This document shows positions 22,401 to 34,565 of a DNA stretch of 53,431 nt, piece by piece (within the stretch, counting starts at the first letter, position 1; each line of letters opens with the position of its first letter). The translations under genes and the position numbers were made by a program. The notes beneath the pieces were generated by a model. It had not been told where the DNA came from. It saw only the letters and a program-made list of their open reading frames with translations, and searched no databases. This DNA is from Discostella pseudostelligera (taxonomy: Eukaryota > Bacillariophyta > Thalassiosirophyceae > Thalassiosirales > Thalassiosiraceae), in NCBI GenBank assembly GCA_036940085.1, contig JALLBK010000039.1:1-53431 (forward strand), in the 5' to 3' direction.

Positions 22401-25400
22401 GTGGAGTGGGTGCTAGGCTGGACGCAGATGTCCTTGTGGACATCGATGGAGAGCAAGGAACATGCGCAAGTATCGAATCCAATCTGTTTCAAAACCAGAC
22501 GACTGACGGTTCTGAAGAATGTACCGAAACTAGGTCCCTTCACTACGATTCATGCTGCTTTGAAATAGTGAGTGAATATGCCCTTTCAGTTTTTGACATC
22601 ACGATTGCATTTGTACCAACCTTTGTTCCTTGCTTGGTATCAGCCTTCAACTCCATGTCAGCTATGCGGTACAGAGGAATACCTGCACTATACCACTACC
22701 GTCATGTTTAATGACGAAGAAGTTACATGCCGTAGTGCTAGCAACTTTCTACAGGAACGGGAGGACGCGACTTCCAAAACATGTTCCAATGCCAAAGCCG
22801 AGTTAGGCGGAACTTGCTGTTATGCGATCTGTAACATTTGCGGGGACAACGACCTAGACTGGGATGTGTTTGTTAACTATGACGGAAAGGATATGTCTTG
22901 CGGAGACTTTAATGAGATTTTCCGCGAAGAGGCCATCCAGGATGGATCGGAGCAGTGCGACGCACTCTCGGCGGACTACTCAAGTACGTGCTGCTACGCA
23001 AGCCCAACAACGTCTTGTCAGCTGTGCAAACAGGACGGGACTTATTTCGACGTCATAGAAAAAGCTGAGGTCGACTTCAACGGACCTACTACCTGCCTCG
23101 AAGTTGCGAACTTTTTGTCTCGCCGGACAGAAGACACGGACCCTGTTTGCTCCGTAACTCAAACATCTCTCTTCAACGAATGCTGCTACGAAAAATGTAA
23201 TATTGCCCAGCCTGGTACGTACCCCGACTGGACCGCTGAAGTCGAGCTGGATGGAAAAGTGGCCACCTGTTTGGAGCTCGAGGATGTCATTACGGAGGAG
23301 TCCATCCCGAAGAACAGCACCGAATGCCAAAGTCTACTAGATGCATTTTCGTCTACTTGCAGCTACAGTATTCCCTCTAATGCATGCGACATTTGTCCGG
23401 ACAAAGCTGTATCGATCAATGCCACTACAGAGTGGGAAGGCAAGCAAATGAAGTGCAGCGACATAAACAGCCGTCTTTCTACGAGGGAAGAAGCGGAAGG
23501 GGATGTTTGTGTGAACGCTCAGACAAGTCTTCAAAACGCTTGCTGTTTTGACCAATGCATGATTTGTGACAAATCAACGCAGAAAACTGACTCTGTTCTC
23601 ACTGTGTACCACAATGGCAAGACAAAGCAATGCACTGAAGTTGATACTTATTTCTACGAAATGAGCATCTTGGCCTCAAGCGACGAGTGTACTACGTCAA
23701 TTCCGGATTTTTCACAATGCTGTTACACGGAGCCAACAACCCCTTGCAACATCTGCAGAAGAGATTCCAAAGATTTCGATGTCATGGGCTCTAATACAGT
23801 CACTTATCAAAACCAAAAAATGACTTGTGCCGACGTTAATGACATGATGTTTCGACGTGAGGAAGAAAGCGGCGAAACGTGTTCAACGGCAAAAGATGAA
23901 TTATTTGATGCGTGCTGTGATAGCAAGTGCTCACTTTGCGCTTATAAAGGTCTCGAGGCTGGGGTCAAGATATCCTTCGAAGGCCGTATGATGACTTGTC
24001 TCGAATTAGATATGGGACTCGGTCCCGCAGCTATCATAGCTGGATCTGATCAATGCAATGAGATAACAAACAAGTACTCAGAAGATTGCTGTTACGATAA
24101 ACCCGAATCGCCATGCCGCATTTGCATAGGGGATAATGTTGGCGTGAGTAAGGAAGTATCAGTGAACTACCTTGGCACAGAGACTACTTGTGAAAGCTTA
24201 TCAAATTACCTCGGAAGCAGAGAAGAGCAGGATGGGGAGACATGCAAATCGGCATCGTCAGATCACTCTGAAAAATGCTGCTTTGAGCAATGTTCACTTT
24301 GTGGGGAAGGCAATGCTGACTGGGAAACATTTGTCACGTATGAAGGGCAGTCGATTGCATGTGGTGATTTTGAATGGATTCTCCGAGCAAAGAGCGTAGC
24401 TGCCGGAAGCGATCAATGCACTGCGGTGAAAGACGAATTTTCTGAGAAGGTATGTGCCCATTTTTCGATTCGACTAGTATTTATTTGATTCGATAATGTG
24501 CCCACTCTTCATATTCATTATTCTCCAAAGTGCTGTTACGACCCTCCTGAAACATCATGCAACTTGTGCCAAACCGACACGAAGTATCTCGAAGTATCTG
24601 GCGAAGTTCAAATAAATTATCAAGGCTCTCAGATGAACTGTTTCAGCTTGTACAACTCACTCTTTGTGAGAGAAGCTGCTGACAGCGATCAATGCCAAGC
24701 CGCCAAGGATGAATTTGCCGCATCGTGTTGCTTCGAAAAGTGCAAAATGTGCGCAGTCGGAATAATTGATACTGTCGCCACAGTCAATGTCACTGGAATT
24801 GAAACCAGTTGCTCTGCCTTAGACATGGGCTTCAGCAAGGACGTCATTGTCGAAGGAAGTGCTCAGTGCAACGAAAAGCGTGTAGAGTACGCAGATGCTT
24901 GTTGTTACACCCTCCCAAGTAATCCTTGCAGGATGTGCCCGGCAGGTTCTGATGTTGCCGGAGATGTGTCCGTCGATTTTTACGGAGTGAACAAGACTTG
25001 TGCTGACATTGGCAACAAACTTGCTCTTTCAGAAGAAGAAGGGAGCGAATCCTGCTTATCCACCCAACTAGACTTCTCTGAGCAGTGCTGTTTTGAGATT
25101 TGTGCTATCTGCCCAGAGGGCTACGACCTTAACTGGGAAGTTGACGTTGAATACGATATGACCACTATTGCATGTGGCGAATTCGACAATATCATTCGAG
25201 CCAACACTATCGGAAAGGACTCACAAGAGTGTAGTTCGCTTCAAAGTATATATACAAGTTCTTGTTGCTACAACTACGCAACTGCTTCTGGTGTCGGCCA
25301 TGCCACCGAAACGAATATGACTCAAGTCATAACAACAGGATCCTTGACTACTAATCTGGACACGTCTAATCTCACTCAATCGCAGATAGATGAAACCAAA

Positions 25401-27881
25401 CAAGTTTTCCAAAATCTCATCATGAATACACTTGAGTCTGAAGGTGTCCTACCTATCGACTCAAAAGTCACGGTCACTGACATTAATGATAATGGGGTTG
25501 TTGAGTACGAAATCCAAATGCAAATAGAGAATTCCGCCGATGGATCTGAAACTGTCATGGCTGGAATTGGATCCGGAACGGCGTCTGGAACTGGTGACGC
25601 TACTGGAGCTGAAGCTGGATCTGGATCTGGAACGACGTCGGGAACTGGAGCCGCTATTGGAGCTGAAGCTGTGCAAATAGAGAATTCCGCCGATGGATCT
25701 GAAACTGTCATGGCTGGAACTGGATCCGGAACGGCGTCTGGAACTGGTGACGCTACTGGAGCTGAAGCTGGATCTGGATCTGGAACGACGTCNGGATCTG
25801 GATCTGGAACGACGTCGGGAACTGGAGCCGCTATTGGAGCTGAAGCTGGATCTGGGTCTGGAACGGCGTCTGGAAATAGACCCGGAACTGGATCAGGAGC
25901 AGGTGTTGGTTCAGGAACGGAGGTAGATGGTGGTTCCGAAACGGCTGTTGTTGTCGCTCAGATCGAGTCAGTACTCAGCAATGCTACCACTTTACAGGAA
26001 ATTTCTGGAGATCTACAAACTGAGGCAGCGAATTCGTCTGTTGCCGAAGAATTAGCTGCAGTCAATTTGACGAATTTCGTTCCGGGCGAGACCAGCACCA
26101 CAGTTGTTGGAACAGCCACTACTGGTGCCGGTCCTTGCAACTTGTGCAAAGACAATGAAATAGGACTCGATCTGCAAATTCTATTCAATGGCGCCCAGAC
26201 AACTTGCACAGAGATTTACAAGTTCCTTGCAACCCAGGCAGAGGCAGGAAGTGATGCTTGCACTGCTGGACAGGAAGCTCTTCACGACGATTGCTGTTTG
26301 AAAAAGTGTGATTTGTGTTCTGGCGGCGGAATACCTGACTGGTATGGAATGGTCACGGTGAATGGAAAATCCATGACTTGCCTTGAGCTTGACGGCGTCG
26401 TCACCGAGTCACAGATTCAGAGTGGCAGTGACCAGTGTAGCCAACTCCTGAAAATTGCAGCTCCCGCATGCTGCTATGAGCCACCTACAACGCCGTGCAA
26501 TATGTGTGACAATGGCTCTAAATCTGAAGATGTAATGATCAGCGCAAATGTTGAGTATGGTGGGACAACATCTACCTGCGGCCAGATATTCAATACACTC
26601 TTTAGTAGGGAAGAGGCTGATAGCGACACTTGCTCATTGGCAAGACAAGACCTCGCTTCTCAGTGCTGCTACAACAAGTGCTCACTATGCGGTGATCTAC
26701 AAACCAATTCCGCGCTTACTGTGACTCACGATGGCACGCAGATGGGATGTGGCGAATTCGACTCGTATATTTTTTCATCGAACCTTATCAAGGAGGGAAG
26801 TTCGGAGTGCAGTTCTTTTCAAGCTGAGCACCGGCAAGCATGCTGCTATGACATTCAGTGCAGCTTATGTGCGAAGGGAGATGATATATTCACCACCAAG
26901 GAGGATGCGGTGGTTCAATATGGAGGATTAGAAGCGACCTGCGGCGAAGTTGCCAATTTTCTGTACGAACAAGAGATGAGCCAGAGCAATAACTGTCTGG
27001 CTGCGCAAGAGAACATCTTCAGCGACTGCTGTTTCCAACAGTGCGAGATGTGTGAGACTGGTACCTCAGTCAACTGGGCTGCAACAACTACATTCAATGG
27101 GAAGTCTCAATCATGTACAGATGTGTATTGGTTATTGTCTAGCGAGAGCGTTGCATCAGACAGCGAAACATGCGGTTCTATTGCAGAGGTATCCAAGGAT
27201 TGCTGCTACACGGTCCCCAACGAACAATGCTCGTTGTGCAAAGATAGCAGTGGTGCAACTTACAACACGCGATGGAATACGCAAGTCACTGTGAATGGCA
27301 TGACCAAGACATGCGGCGATTTCAATACTCTCTTGGCAACTCAAGAAAAGGACAGTCAAACTTGCGCAACGGCCAAGGATGCTATATTTAGTGACTGTTG
27401 CTTTGCTGGATCTGATACTCTTGTTGCCATCGCGAACCAAATGAGCACAGAGACGGATGCCCCGTGTAGCCTGTGCAAGCCAGGACAAGTTGGCATTAAT
27501 GCCGAGGTAACATTCAACGACAAGACACGAACGTGCTTGGAGGTTTACAATTTCTTGATCAATGGGTACACGGAGATATCAACTACATGCAAGTCAGCCC
27601 AAGTTTGGCTATCCGAAGATTGCTGCCGAGAACCAGGTCAGCTTGCTCCTGCTGAAGTACCTGCATTTTATGGAGCGACTGCAAATGCAACTGAACCATT
27701 GGAAGGAGAGGGATCGATAGGAGCAGAAGATACAAAGCCAAAGGGCAAAGTGATCACCCCGCCAATGGATTTCGAATTTGATACTTGGAATCGCATGCCG
27801 AATGGAGCCCATGGCTATGCAAGCTTGTCGATGCTATGTACGTTGGCTGTTGCCTTTGTGACATTGGCATATTGGTGCTGA
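16488..27881 (+). CDS. Giant modular GH18 chitinase with two families of cysteine-rich repeats
   Basis: Seven exons by my model: 16488-17467, 17583-17682, 17785-20258, 20357-21932, 22022-22567, 22644-24449, 24531-27881; 3610 residues, frame preserved throughout. A signal peptide is followed by ten modules of the type FCG..W.DA...C..PCP.G..CP.G..CFA.T.C, nine before the catalytic domain and one after, probably carbohydrate-binding. Linkers are rich in Pro/Thr/Ser. The GH18 domain (about 1170-1515) has the catalytic [10 protein letters not shown] (Asp/Glu at 1294-1301), [12 protein letters not shown] and the MLWAIDM tryptophan, so it should be active on chitin. About 27 further modules of the type C.LC...V.(Y/F)..G...TC..(L/V)...C......CC(Y/F) follow, with one more before GH18. 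The C-terminus is a hydrophobic tail suited to a GPI or membrane anchor. A wall-bound chitin-remodelling enzyme is likely. Confidence 0.88.
25518..25847 (+). repeat. 153-bp tandem duplication encoding Gly/Ser/Thr-rich linker, with one ambiguous base
   Basis: Unit 1 is 25518-25670; unit 2 (25671-25847) repeats it nearly exactly with an extra 24 bp. Each unit encodes [15 protein letters not shown] followed by GSGT-type low-complexity sequence, about 51 residues. The single N of the window, at 25793, sits at the edge of the 24-bp insertion, so the assembly may have collapsed or mis-joined copies here. The true length of the linker in the chitinase is uncertain. Confidence 0.85.
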
Positions 27882-29001
27882 GGTTAACTGCGATTCATAA
27901 TATATGTAAATTGAATAGAGAATGTACTAATGAAAAGTATTCTGAAAATCAGAGAACGTAGTAAGATTTCAGCCGATTATCCTTTCTTCTCCTCTTTCCC
28001 TTCGTAATGCACCATCAACTGCGCGAGGGCCTAGGTCCTGACGATTGGTGCTAAATACTAATACGAGCCACGAGGAAGACTAGCAAGCGCAGTGGTGGAC
28101 CATTGGCGGTGGTACGATACTCCATCTCTAGGGATACCTTTGTTCTCGAGTCTCGAGTATCGACCGAATTCCTCTGCCACGTGTAAGGAACATGTCGAGT
28201 TGAGTCGAGTCAAAATCAGAAATTACACCAGTCATTCGATGCTATTCGATGACATCATCATGATTTCATAAGTCATTGTGCCTTTTCAGTATGTAATGCC
28301 TTAAACCATAACAAATTTGCGACTTGAACCAAATAAAGATTACTTAACATTGTTGATGTTCGGAAAGTTCAAGTCGCAAAGCAGCAAGATGCGAGAAGCT
28401 GTGGATGAGAATCCTTTGGGACCGTCAGAGAACCTCTTCTGTCAAATGATAACTTTGGTTAAGTGGATTGAATAACGGGTAACCTGTGACGTCCTGTGAC
28501 GGTGTATGTGGAAGGAATATTATGAGAACAGTCATTCTTCGGCTTCGGTCGTATCGGACGAGCGAAATTCGAAGATGATAGATGGTGGAACTCTTCCAGA
28601 AACAGCCTGATGAAATTAAGCAATCGATCATTTGCCACTTTTGTTAGTATTAGACCATATTCGTCCAAATTCTAAATATAATTCGTAGAAGTTTTTCAAA
28701 ATTAGAGAATAGTTGTATCGAATGGCAGCGACAGACGAGTTCTTCAATTCTCTCCCAACCATCATGCTGTGTCTGGAATTGTAGGCTCGATGGAACAACG
28801 TTGCGAAGGAAGAGCGAGAGATGATTGTTGCATTTTTATTTTTTTTGCATGGGACAGCTTGTTCGATGGACAGCATGCCCTGCGAGTGCGAGCATCGAAG
28901 AGCATCATTGATGATGAGGCCGCTATGGTACTCGTAATCATTACCACTCAACCAGTAGGTAGTTGTTTGACCGGAACTTAAAGAACAACAACAACAGTAC
29001 C
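27882..29001. other. Intergenic region with a long perfect hairpin
   Basis: About 1.1 kb without a supported gene. A 14-bp perfect inverted repeat lies at 28316-28380. One CACGTG is at 28178-28183, near short repeats of GTCGAGT/TCGAGTC (28150-28212). Minus-strand frames at 28425-29149 lack domains and overlap the start of the RING gene, so I leave them out. Confidence 0.45.
28316..28380. repeat. Inverted repeat, 14-bp perfect arms, 37-nt loop
   Basis: The left arm TTTGCGACTTGAAC (28316-28329) is exactly complementary in reverse to GTTCAAGTCGCAAA (28367-28380). It is 430 bp past the chitinase stop and 620 bp before the RING gene. The arm contains a GTTCAAGTC that recalls a tRNA B box, but no cloverleaf can be drawn around it. 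It could be a small mobile-element remnant or an RNA hairpin. Confidence 0.6.
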
Positions 29002-32000
29002 ATGAGCACCATCGACTACCTCTCTGCACTTGAAAGCTTGGACAGCAGTAGCAATAACAACGACGCCATCCTCGTCGATAATGATAGCGATGACTTGATC
29101 GACCTGTGGCAGCATGGACGACGGCGACGTCGCAGCTGTCGTCGTCCAACGAGCGATAATGGTGGCAACAACATTAACTTCAACATGAACAATATTCTCA
29201 TGCTGCCGCCTCCACCTCCCTTATCTTCCCGATCCCGTAATCATCTCACTGCAAATGCAAGGGCAAGTAACCCAGTCGACGACACTCACATGGACAACAT
29301 GATGAACCTTGCCGCGGCAATGAGAAGCTCAGTGGCCATCACACATAATAATAGTACTCCTTCGGATGTTTTTCATGCACATTCACAGATGTTTCTGCGT
29401 CGATGGCATGGGTATGATGTTGACGACCACACGACGGATGGCAATACTGGTCACTTGACAACAACGACGACGCTTCTATCGACTTCTCCCACTGCAGCCA
29501 TAGCTGCTGCTGCTCCTGCGGGTGTATCGAATGGCGAGGGAATATTTGCATCACCGACACCAACATCACCACCATCATCGTCCTCGTCGGCATTGGTGCC
29601 CTACACCACCTACACGCCAAGTAGAACGATGGGCAGAATCGGGGAGCAGCGCCTAGTACGCAGTCCTTACTACGATAATTCGAATCATCATCATCGACAT
29701 CAGCAGCATCGGCAGTATCATCCATTGTATCATCGTCTGTGGCAACAGCCACAGTATCACCATCACCAATTTGATTTGCCGCTGCCACCACAATTGGAGC
29801 AGCAACGACGCCAGATGGAGCAATTAGTTGCTGCTGCTGCGGAAGCAGAAGAATTGGCAGTATTAGATGCAACTGCAGTAGCAGCAGTAGCCGCGGAGGA
29901 TGAAGGGCTGGAACGGTTGCGACGAATCCTGACCAGCATTCACCGTGGGAACAACAACAGCAACAGCAGCAGCAGCTTCAGCAGCAGCAATAGCGCTCAA
30001 CTCAGTGTTTATAATGGGACGACGGCGACGTTACCCTGTTTGGGAATGGATCCAATGGAATATTTGGCCATGGGTGGAGTCGATGCTAATGCCACTGACG
30101 TAGCTGGAGGACAAAATCATGGGGTGGCAGAAGAGACGGCAAGGGAGGAGAATGGTACCATCGTTAATTCTACCTTGTCCTCGTCTACTTTAACCGCCGG
30201 AGGAGTCAGCTCCGATACTTATCAAGACAATTCCAACGCTTCTCCACTGTCTATTCAAGAGGAAGTCACAACTGCTTCCTCAGCCACCGCAGAAGAAATT
30301 TCCTCCTCTGTCCAAGCAACAACAGCAGCAACAGCAACAACAACCGCAACCGTTGCAAACAATGACATGACCCCTGGTGTTGCTTCCGCCGCTACATCTC
30401 CCATTCCTCGCATCGGCCGCCCCGTCCGTCAAGCGGCAATGAGAGGCATGGAGCGAATATCCGCTGCCATCGCCACTCATGGCATGGGAGAAGGAGCATC
30501 AACCACGTTTAGGACTACGACGCTTACCACCAGACTTTGCGCTAGGAGTACAGCAGCTTCGGGAGGACAGAGGAAGAGGAAGAAAAAGGCGACCATCATC
30601 CACAGACCGACTCCCACTACCAACGACGATGGCAGCATTTCTCCAACTCTTTCCTCGGCTGAGAAAGTCGCAGTATCCTCACCAATATGCTGCATATGCA
30701 TGGATGAACCCAGTCACGAGGAACTATCCTCGATTGACGCATGCAAACATCCCTTCTGCTTTAGCTGTATCGAACAATGGGCCGAGCAGGAGAATACATG
30801 TCCATTGTGCAAGGCAAGATTTCATAAAATTGATAGGGTGAACCCGATTATTAGGAAGTGGAAGAATATGGATGGTGAATGTGGAGGAAAAGGAGAACCT
30901 CTGGAGTGTAACAGAGACGAGGAGAGGAGTAGCAAGCGCGTTCGGAATCGAGATCAGAGGAGCGATGTTCACAGCTACAGTTCACTCGAGGGTATTTTTG
31001 GTAAGAGACTAATGGACTTGATGGGGGGTCGTCGTGATGTGCCCATTCAATGAATGCTAATCCTCCGTTCTTGAATTCACAGGAGCCTTAGAGGCCAACG
31101 GGACATGGCCGACACATATTGCCCAGCTTCTTTTCTCGGGCTTGGGAGCCTCATCCCTCGTTGGTGACTCAAGTGGTGGGCTAGGTCACGGCCTTCGAGC
31201 AACGAGGAGATTCATAACTGCCGCATCTACCGCCCATGGGCACTTTTATCAGAGCCATACTGCCGCTGCTACCGGCAACGATATGGTCGATCTTGCCCAT
31301 TGGTATGAGCCCACTGGTGCTAGGAGAGATGATGGTGCCTCTTCCTTCCCAGGGGGGAGCACGTTCGGACATGGTCGGGGTCAGTACCATCGCGAGGGAA
31401 TGCGATCTTCTCCCGCTACCTCCCCTAGTAATTCTACCACAACCACGACGAGGACAAGAGACGGTATTGTTGACCTAGGGGCGAGGGGTATTGCACACCC
31501 CTCCTCTCCTGCGTGGAGGCGTTCATACCCGACTGGAAGGGGAGCATCAAATTTCTCTGCTACCGCTACGTCTACTGCGGCAACTCCTCCTACTCACCGT
31601 AATCCCTCCTCCCCGTGGTCGGCAAGTGCTTCCGTCAGTGTGACATTGGGTCCCGGTGGATTTGAAGGAGAGTCGTCGTCCACGAGAACTACCGCTTACC
31701 AGCACTCTACCGCGCCAGCTCCGTCGGCCATTGATACATGGGGAAACCACCAATTTCTTACCGGCGAAGAGGAAGAAGAGATGTTGTCGACGATGTCGGC
31801 ATTGTCGCCATCATCTTACATCCGTCGTTTACATCGCGAGCTGGAACAGGGACATGGTATGCACAGCCAACGACAGGATCGTCATTATCAAGTGAATTCA
31901 AGTCGAGCAGAAGTGACATCATCGACATCGGGATCATCACCGCTCTCAATGTACTTTGATCGGTTGCGTCGCGAGAGTGAAAGGGACAGCCAATGGCAGG

Positions 32001-32320
32001 ATCGTCTGAGACGACAATATCAAAGCAATGCTTCTGGAAGGGTGGCCACGACGGCTCATCCATGTCATGCGGCTGCTTCTGCCGATGCCCCCAACTTCAC
32101 CACCGCGACGATGGAACCTACTTTCACCGGCAATCCTTATAATTCTTTATCCGCCACGAACTTTGGAGTGGGCGCAAGTAGTGTTCACAGAAACCGTACA
32201 CATGGCAACATAAACCGGTGGAACAATGCCGCTGCGGGACGGACTGTGGAAACCGCCCTTGAGATTGACGACAGTGACGATGACGATGTTGTGGAGATTA
32301 TTGATGTTGACAGTAATTAG
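29002..32320 (+). CDS. RING-finger (C3HC4) protein with long disordered flanks, probable E3 ubiquitin ligase
   Basis: Two exons, 29002-31000 and 31083-32320, joined across an 82-bp GT-AG intron (phase 1), giving 1078 residues. The RING domain (about 562-608) has CCICMD, then C.HPFCFSCI and CPLCKARF. This matches C3HC4 with Cys-Pro before the seventh ligand, the type that recruits E2 enzymes. The rest is low complexity: Asn/Ser/Thr runs, His-rich and Gln-rich segments, Ala repeats, and an acidic end (EIDDSDDDDVVEIIDVD) resembling a SUMO-interacting motif (VVEII flanked by acids). That tail hints at a SUMO-targeted ubiquitin ligase, which is inference. The frame opens earlier, but the first ATG is at 29002, in the context GTACCATGA. 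Confidence 0.8.
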
Positions 32321-32503
32321 ATTTTGGTAGAACATGTTTCGTAGACTAGGAGTAAGTGTTAAATAAGCAGGTACAGTTGTACAATATTCAGCTATACCAT
32401 TGTAATGCATGGCGCCTCTTATGATTACTCCTATTTGTGGAAAGGTCGAATGCAGGCGAATGGCAAGTGGTGACCACCTTCTTATTACTCTACTTCTTAG
32501 TTT

Positions 32504-33712
32504 CTACTCTTTTCCGTCATCTGGAGGCAGTGAAAGTATTTCTGAATCGAGATTAATCGAAATTTCTTCCGGAACGCCTGGACTAGGAACTGAAACGGTT
32601 CCTAGGGTGGAGTCATTCATCGTTTCATTTCCAATGATACGTCTCTCAATCCGTTTCATCAACCTAGAAACTGTGGAATCAGTCTCGTCCTCATAGCTCA
32701 ATGCACTTCGTTCTTCCAGTAGTGCTCGCTCATAGATGGACCGCTTGTAACAATTCTTAACAAACGATCGAATGACGTTCAACGATACATCCTCCTGAGT
32801 GAGCTTCGGCGAGGCATCACCGCCATCCCATGCATTGTCCGAAGTTGCGCTGCTGCCAGTATTCACTGGCCATCGTCCACCATATTTCATCAGAACGCGT
32901 CGATACTCCTTGAGCAATGGAGGGCATACCATTTCAGCGTAGACACTCTTTCCCTCGACCAAAGGCAACTTGGACATGTCCTCGATGTACGCCGAGGGTC
33001 GTGGCATGAATAGGAATGTACCCGATAGGAGTGCTATGGAGGTGGATGTGGTCACATCGAGTGTCAGGCTGAAGAATTTCCGTAGTTTACTTGGTTGATC
33101 CAATGCAACGACATTGAATTTCAGGTTGGCACCGTCAGCCAGCATAGATTTCGAAGCCGCAATCTTATCAAACTGGTATGATCGACTACTTGTTATCGAT
33201 TTTCGCATAACGCGACTTAGACCCCGGCAGCTCCGCAATGTAACGAAGGAGGAAATCCCCACTGCTATGGCTTTATTCATAACGACGGCATCTCGTTTGG
33301 ATTTATTCTCAACGATGAGAGCTGCCTCGGCGCTGTATTCTTCTGCCATTGTTTGATGACGACCTGCAGCAGTAGCGGGTGCTGCTGCATTACTACTGCT
33401 ACTTGTAGGCTGTATTGATTGATTGGCGATACTATCCTCACTGCGCCTCATATCCTCAGCGATGTGGGAACATTTGCGTATCATTTCAGGACTATTGATG
33501 GCGCGGGCTATGACGTTGTGAAAATTCAATAGTAGTTGACCGCGAGCAGTCCACGCCTCTCGTTGTGTTGATGAAGCCGCCGACGACGATGAGGCCGATT
33601 CTTGATTGCTATTGCGTGAAGAATTATTGATTTGCTCTTGCTGTTGTGGCGGTGGCGAAGTGAATTTGTTGAGGTTGTTATCATCATCTCTTACCGACGG
33701 ACGGAGACCCAT
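32504..33712 (-). CDS. Conserved-looking hypothetical protein, 402 residues
   Basis: I chose the ATG at 33712 since the longer frame up to 33865 has no ATG start. The first 65 residues are disordered (Asn, Gln, Ser). A helical segment follows (LLLNFHNVIARAINSPEMIRK), then a central region with moderately hydrophobic stretches (NKAIAVGISSFVTLRSCRG and TTSTSIALLSGTFLFMPRP). A soluble stretch with KLPLVEGKSVYAEMVCPPLL precedes an acidic, charged C-terminus. Two short membrane-spanning segments are possible. I recognise no domain. Its 5' end faces GFAT across about 850 bp with two CACGTG boxes. Confidence 0.6.
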   Translation of the reverse strand: MGLRPSVRDDDNNLNKFTSPPPQQQEQINNSSRNSNQESASSSSAASSTQREAWTARGQLLLNFHNVIARAINSPEMIRKCSHIAEDMRRSEDSIANQSIQPTSSSSNAAAPATAAGRHQTMAEEYSAEAALIVENKSKRDAVVMNKAIAVGISSFVTLRSCRGLSRVMRKSITSSRSYQFDKIAASKSMLADGANLKFNVVALDQPSKLRKFFSLTLDVTTSTSIALLSGTFLFMPRPSAYIEDMSKLPLVEGKSVYAEMVCPPLLKEYRRVLMKYGGRWPVNTGSSATSDNAWDGGDASPKLTQEDVSLNVIRSFVKNCYKRSIYERALLEERSALSYEDETDSTVSRLMKRIERRIIGNETMNDSTLGTVSVPSPGVPEEISINLDSEILSLPPDDGKE

Positions 33713-34565
33713 GGTTGGATTGATTTGTCGTGCAAAGAGATGCTGCAGATGATGGAGAATGCGGAGGTGAAGAGAGCCGGAGAAAGCTGGAGAATCGTAG
33801 ACTAATAGAAGAATTTGGGTTGGATGTTGGATGATGAATGATGATGGTGATACGAACGACGGCAATACGTTTATGTTGTTCGCGATGATGAGATAGATTG
33901 ATGACTAGGTATCTTTTTTATTCTACCTTCTTCTACCATGGATGGGGTCTCTTGAGCCACAAGCGTGAGCCTTCCAGAACAGCCCCATCCGGAAAAGTCA
34001 CTGTGGGAGATGTAGATTTGCCGAACTACCACGTGGAAGCACACGTGGCACACAACACAACTACGCTGGAACGTAGTAAGCCTCTGACGGTGTGTTTAGA
34101 ACACGGACGGGGCGTGGCTAAGAGGCGCCCCTACTTCCAACACCGACGAGACATCATCCGCAGCCGAGAGGGGGCCACTGTGTGAAGAGGGAACGCCCTC
34201 GTGATTGAAGTTTATATGACAGATGTAGTTGAATTCATATCTATAAGGTATTATTTCCAAAATATAATATTGTTACTTGTTATAGAATATTAAGAAAACA
34301 ACTATGAAGTACAGTGTGTATTTCAGTAACTCTATTTCTGGACTGCTCTTGTCTCGCCCGCCGGCCGGCATGCTATGCCAATGCCCATGGTTGCTCGCAG
34401 ATCCGCCCCTAATAGGGAATCATTCTGAAGATCGTCAGTGATTCTTCATCGGCATGGGATATGGGAGGATTCGAGACACAGGAACAACAATTCTTTTGCT
34501 CATAAAAATACAACGCATTTGATCCGTGCACGGCACACTCCCACTCAGTCTACATATAATAAACT
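33713..34565. promoter_or_regulatory. Divergent region upstream of GFAT and the hypothetical gene
   Basis: It contains two CACGTG boxes (34030-34035 and 34042-34047) 12 bp apart. AT-rich sequence from about 34210 to 34330 lies nearer to GFAT. No coding frame longer than 95 codons is present and none has a recognisable product. Confidence 0.45.

Noticed and set aside
25518..25847. CRISPR-like or transposon repeat
   Set aside because: The two copies are in frame within an exon, directly adjacent, with no spacers, terminal repeats or target duplications.
28316..28380. tRNA gene suggested by GTTCAAGTC
   Set aside because: No A box, acceptor stem or anticodon arm can be drawn around it; the symmetry is a simple inverted repeat.
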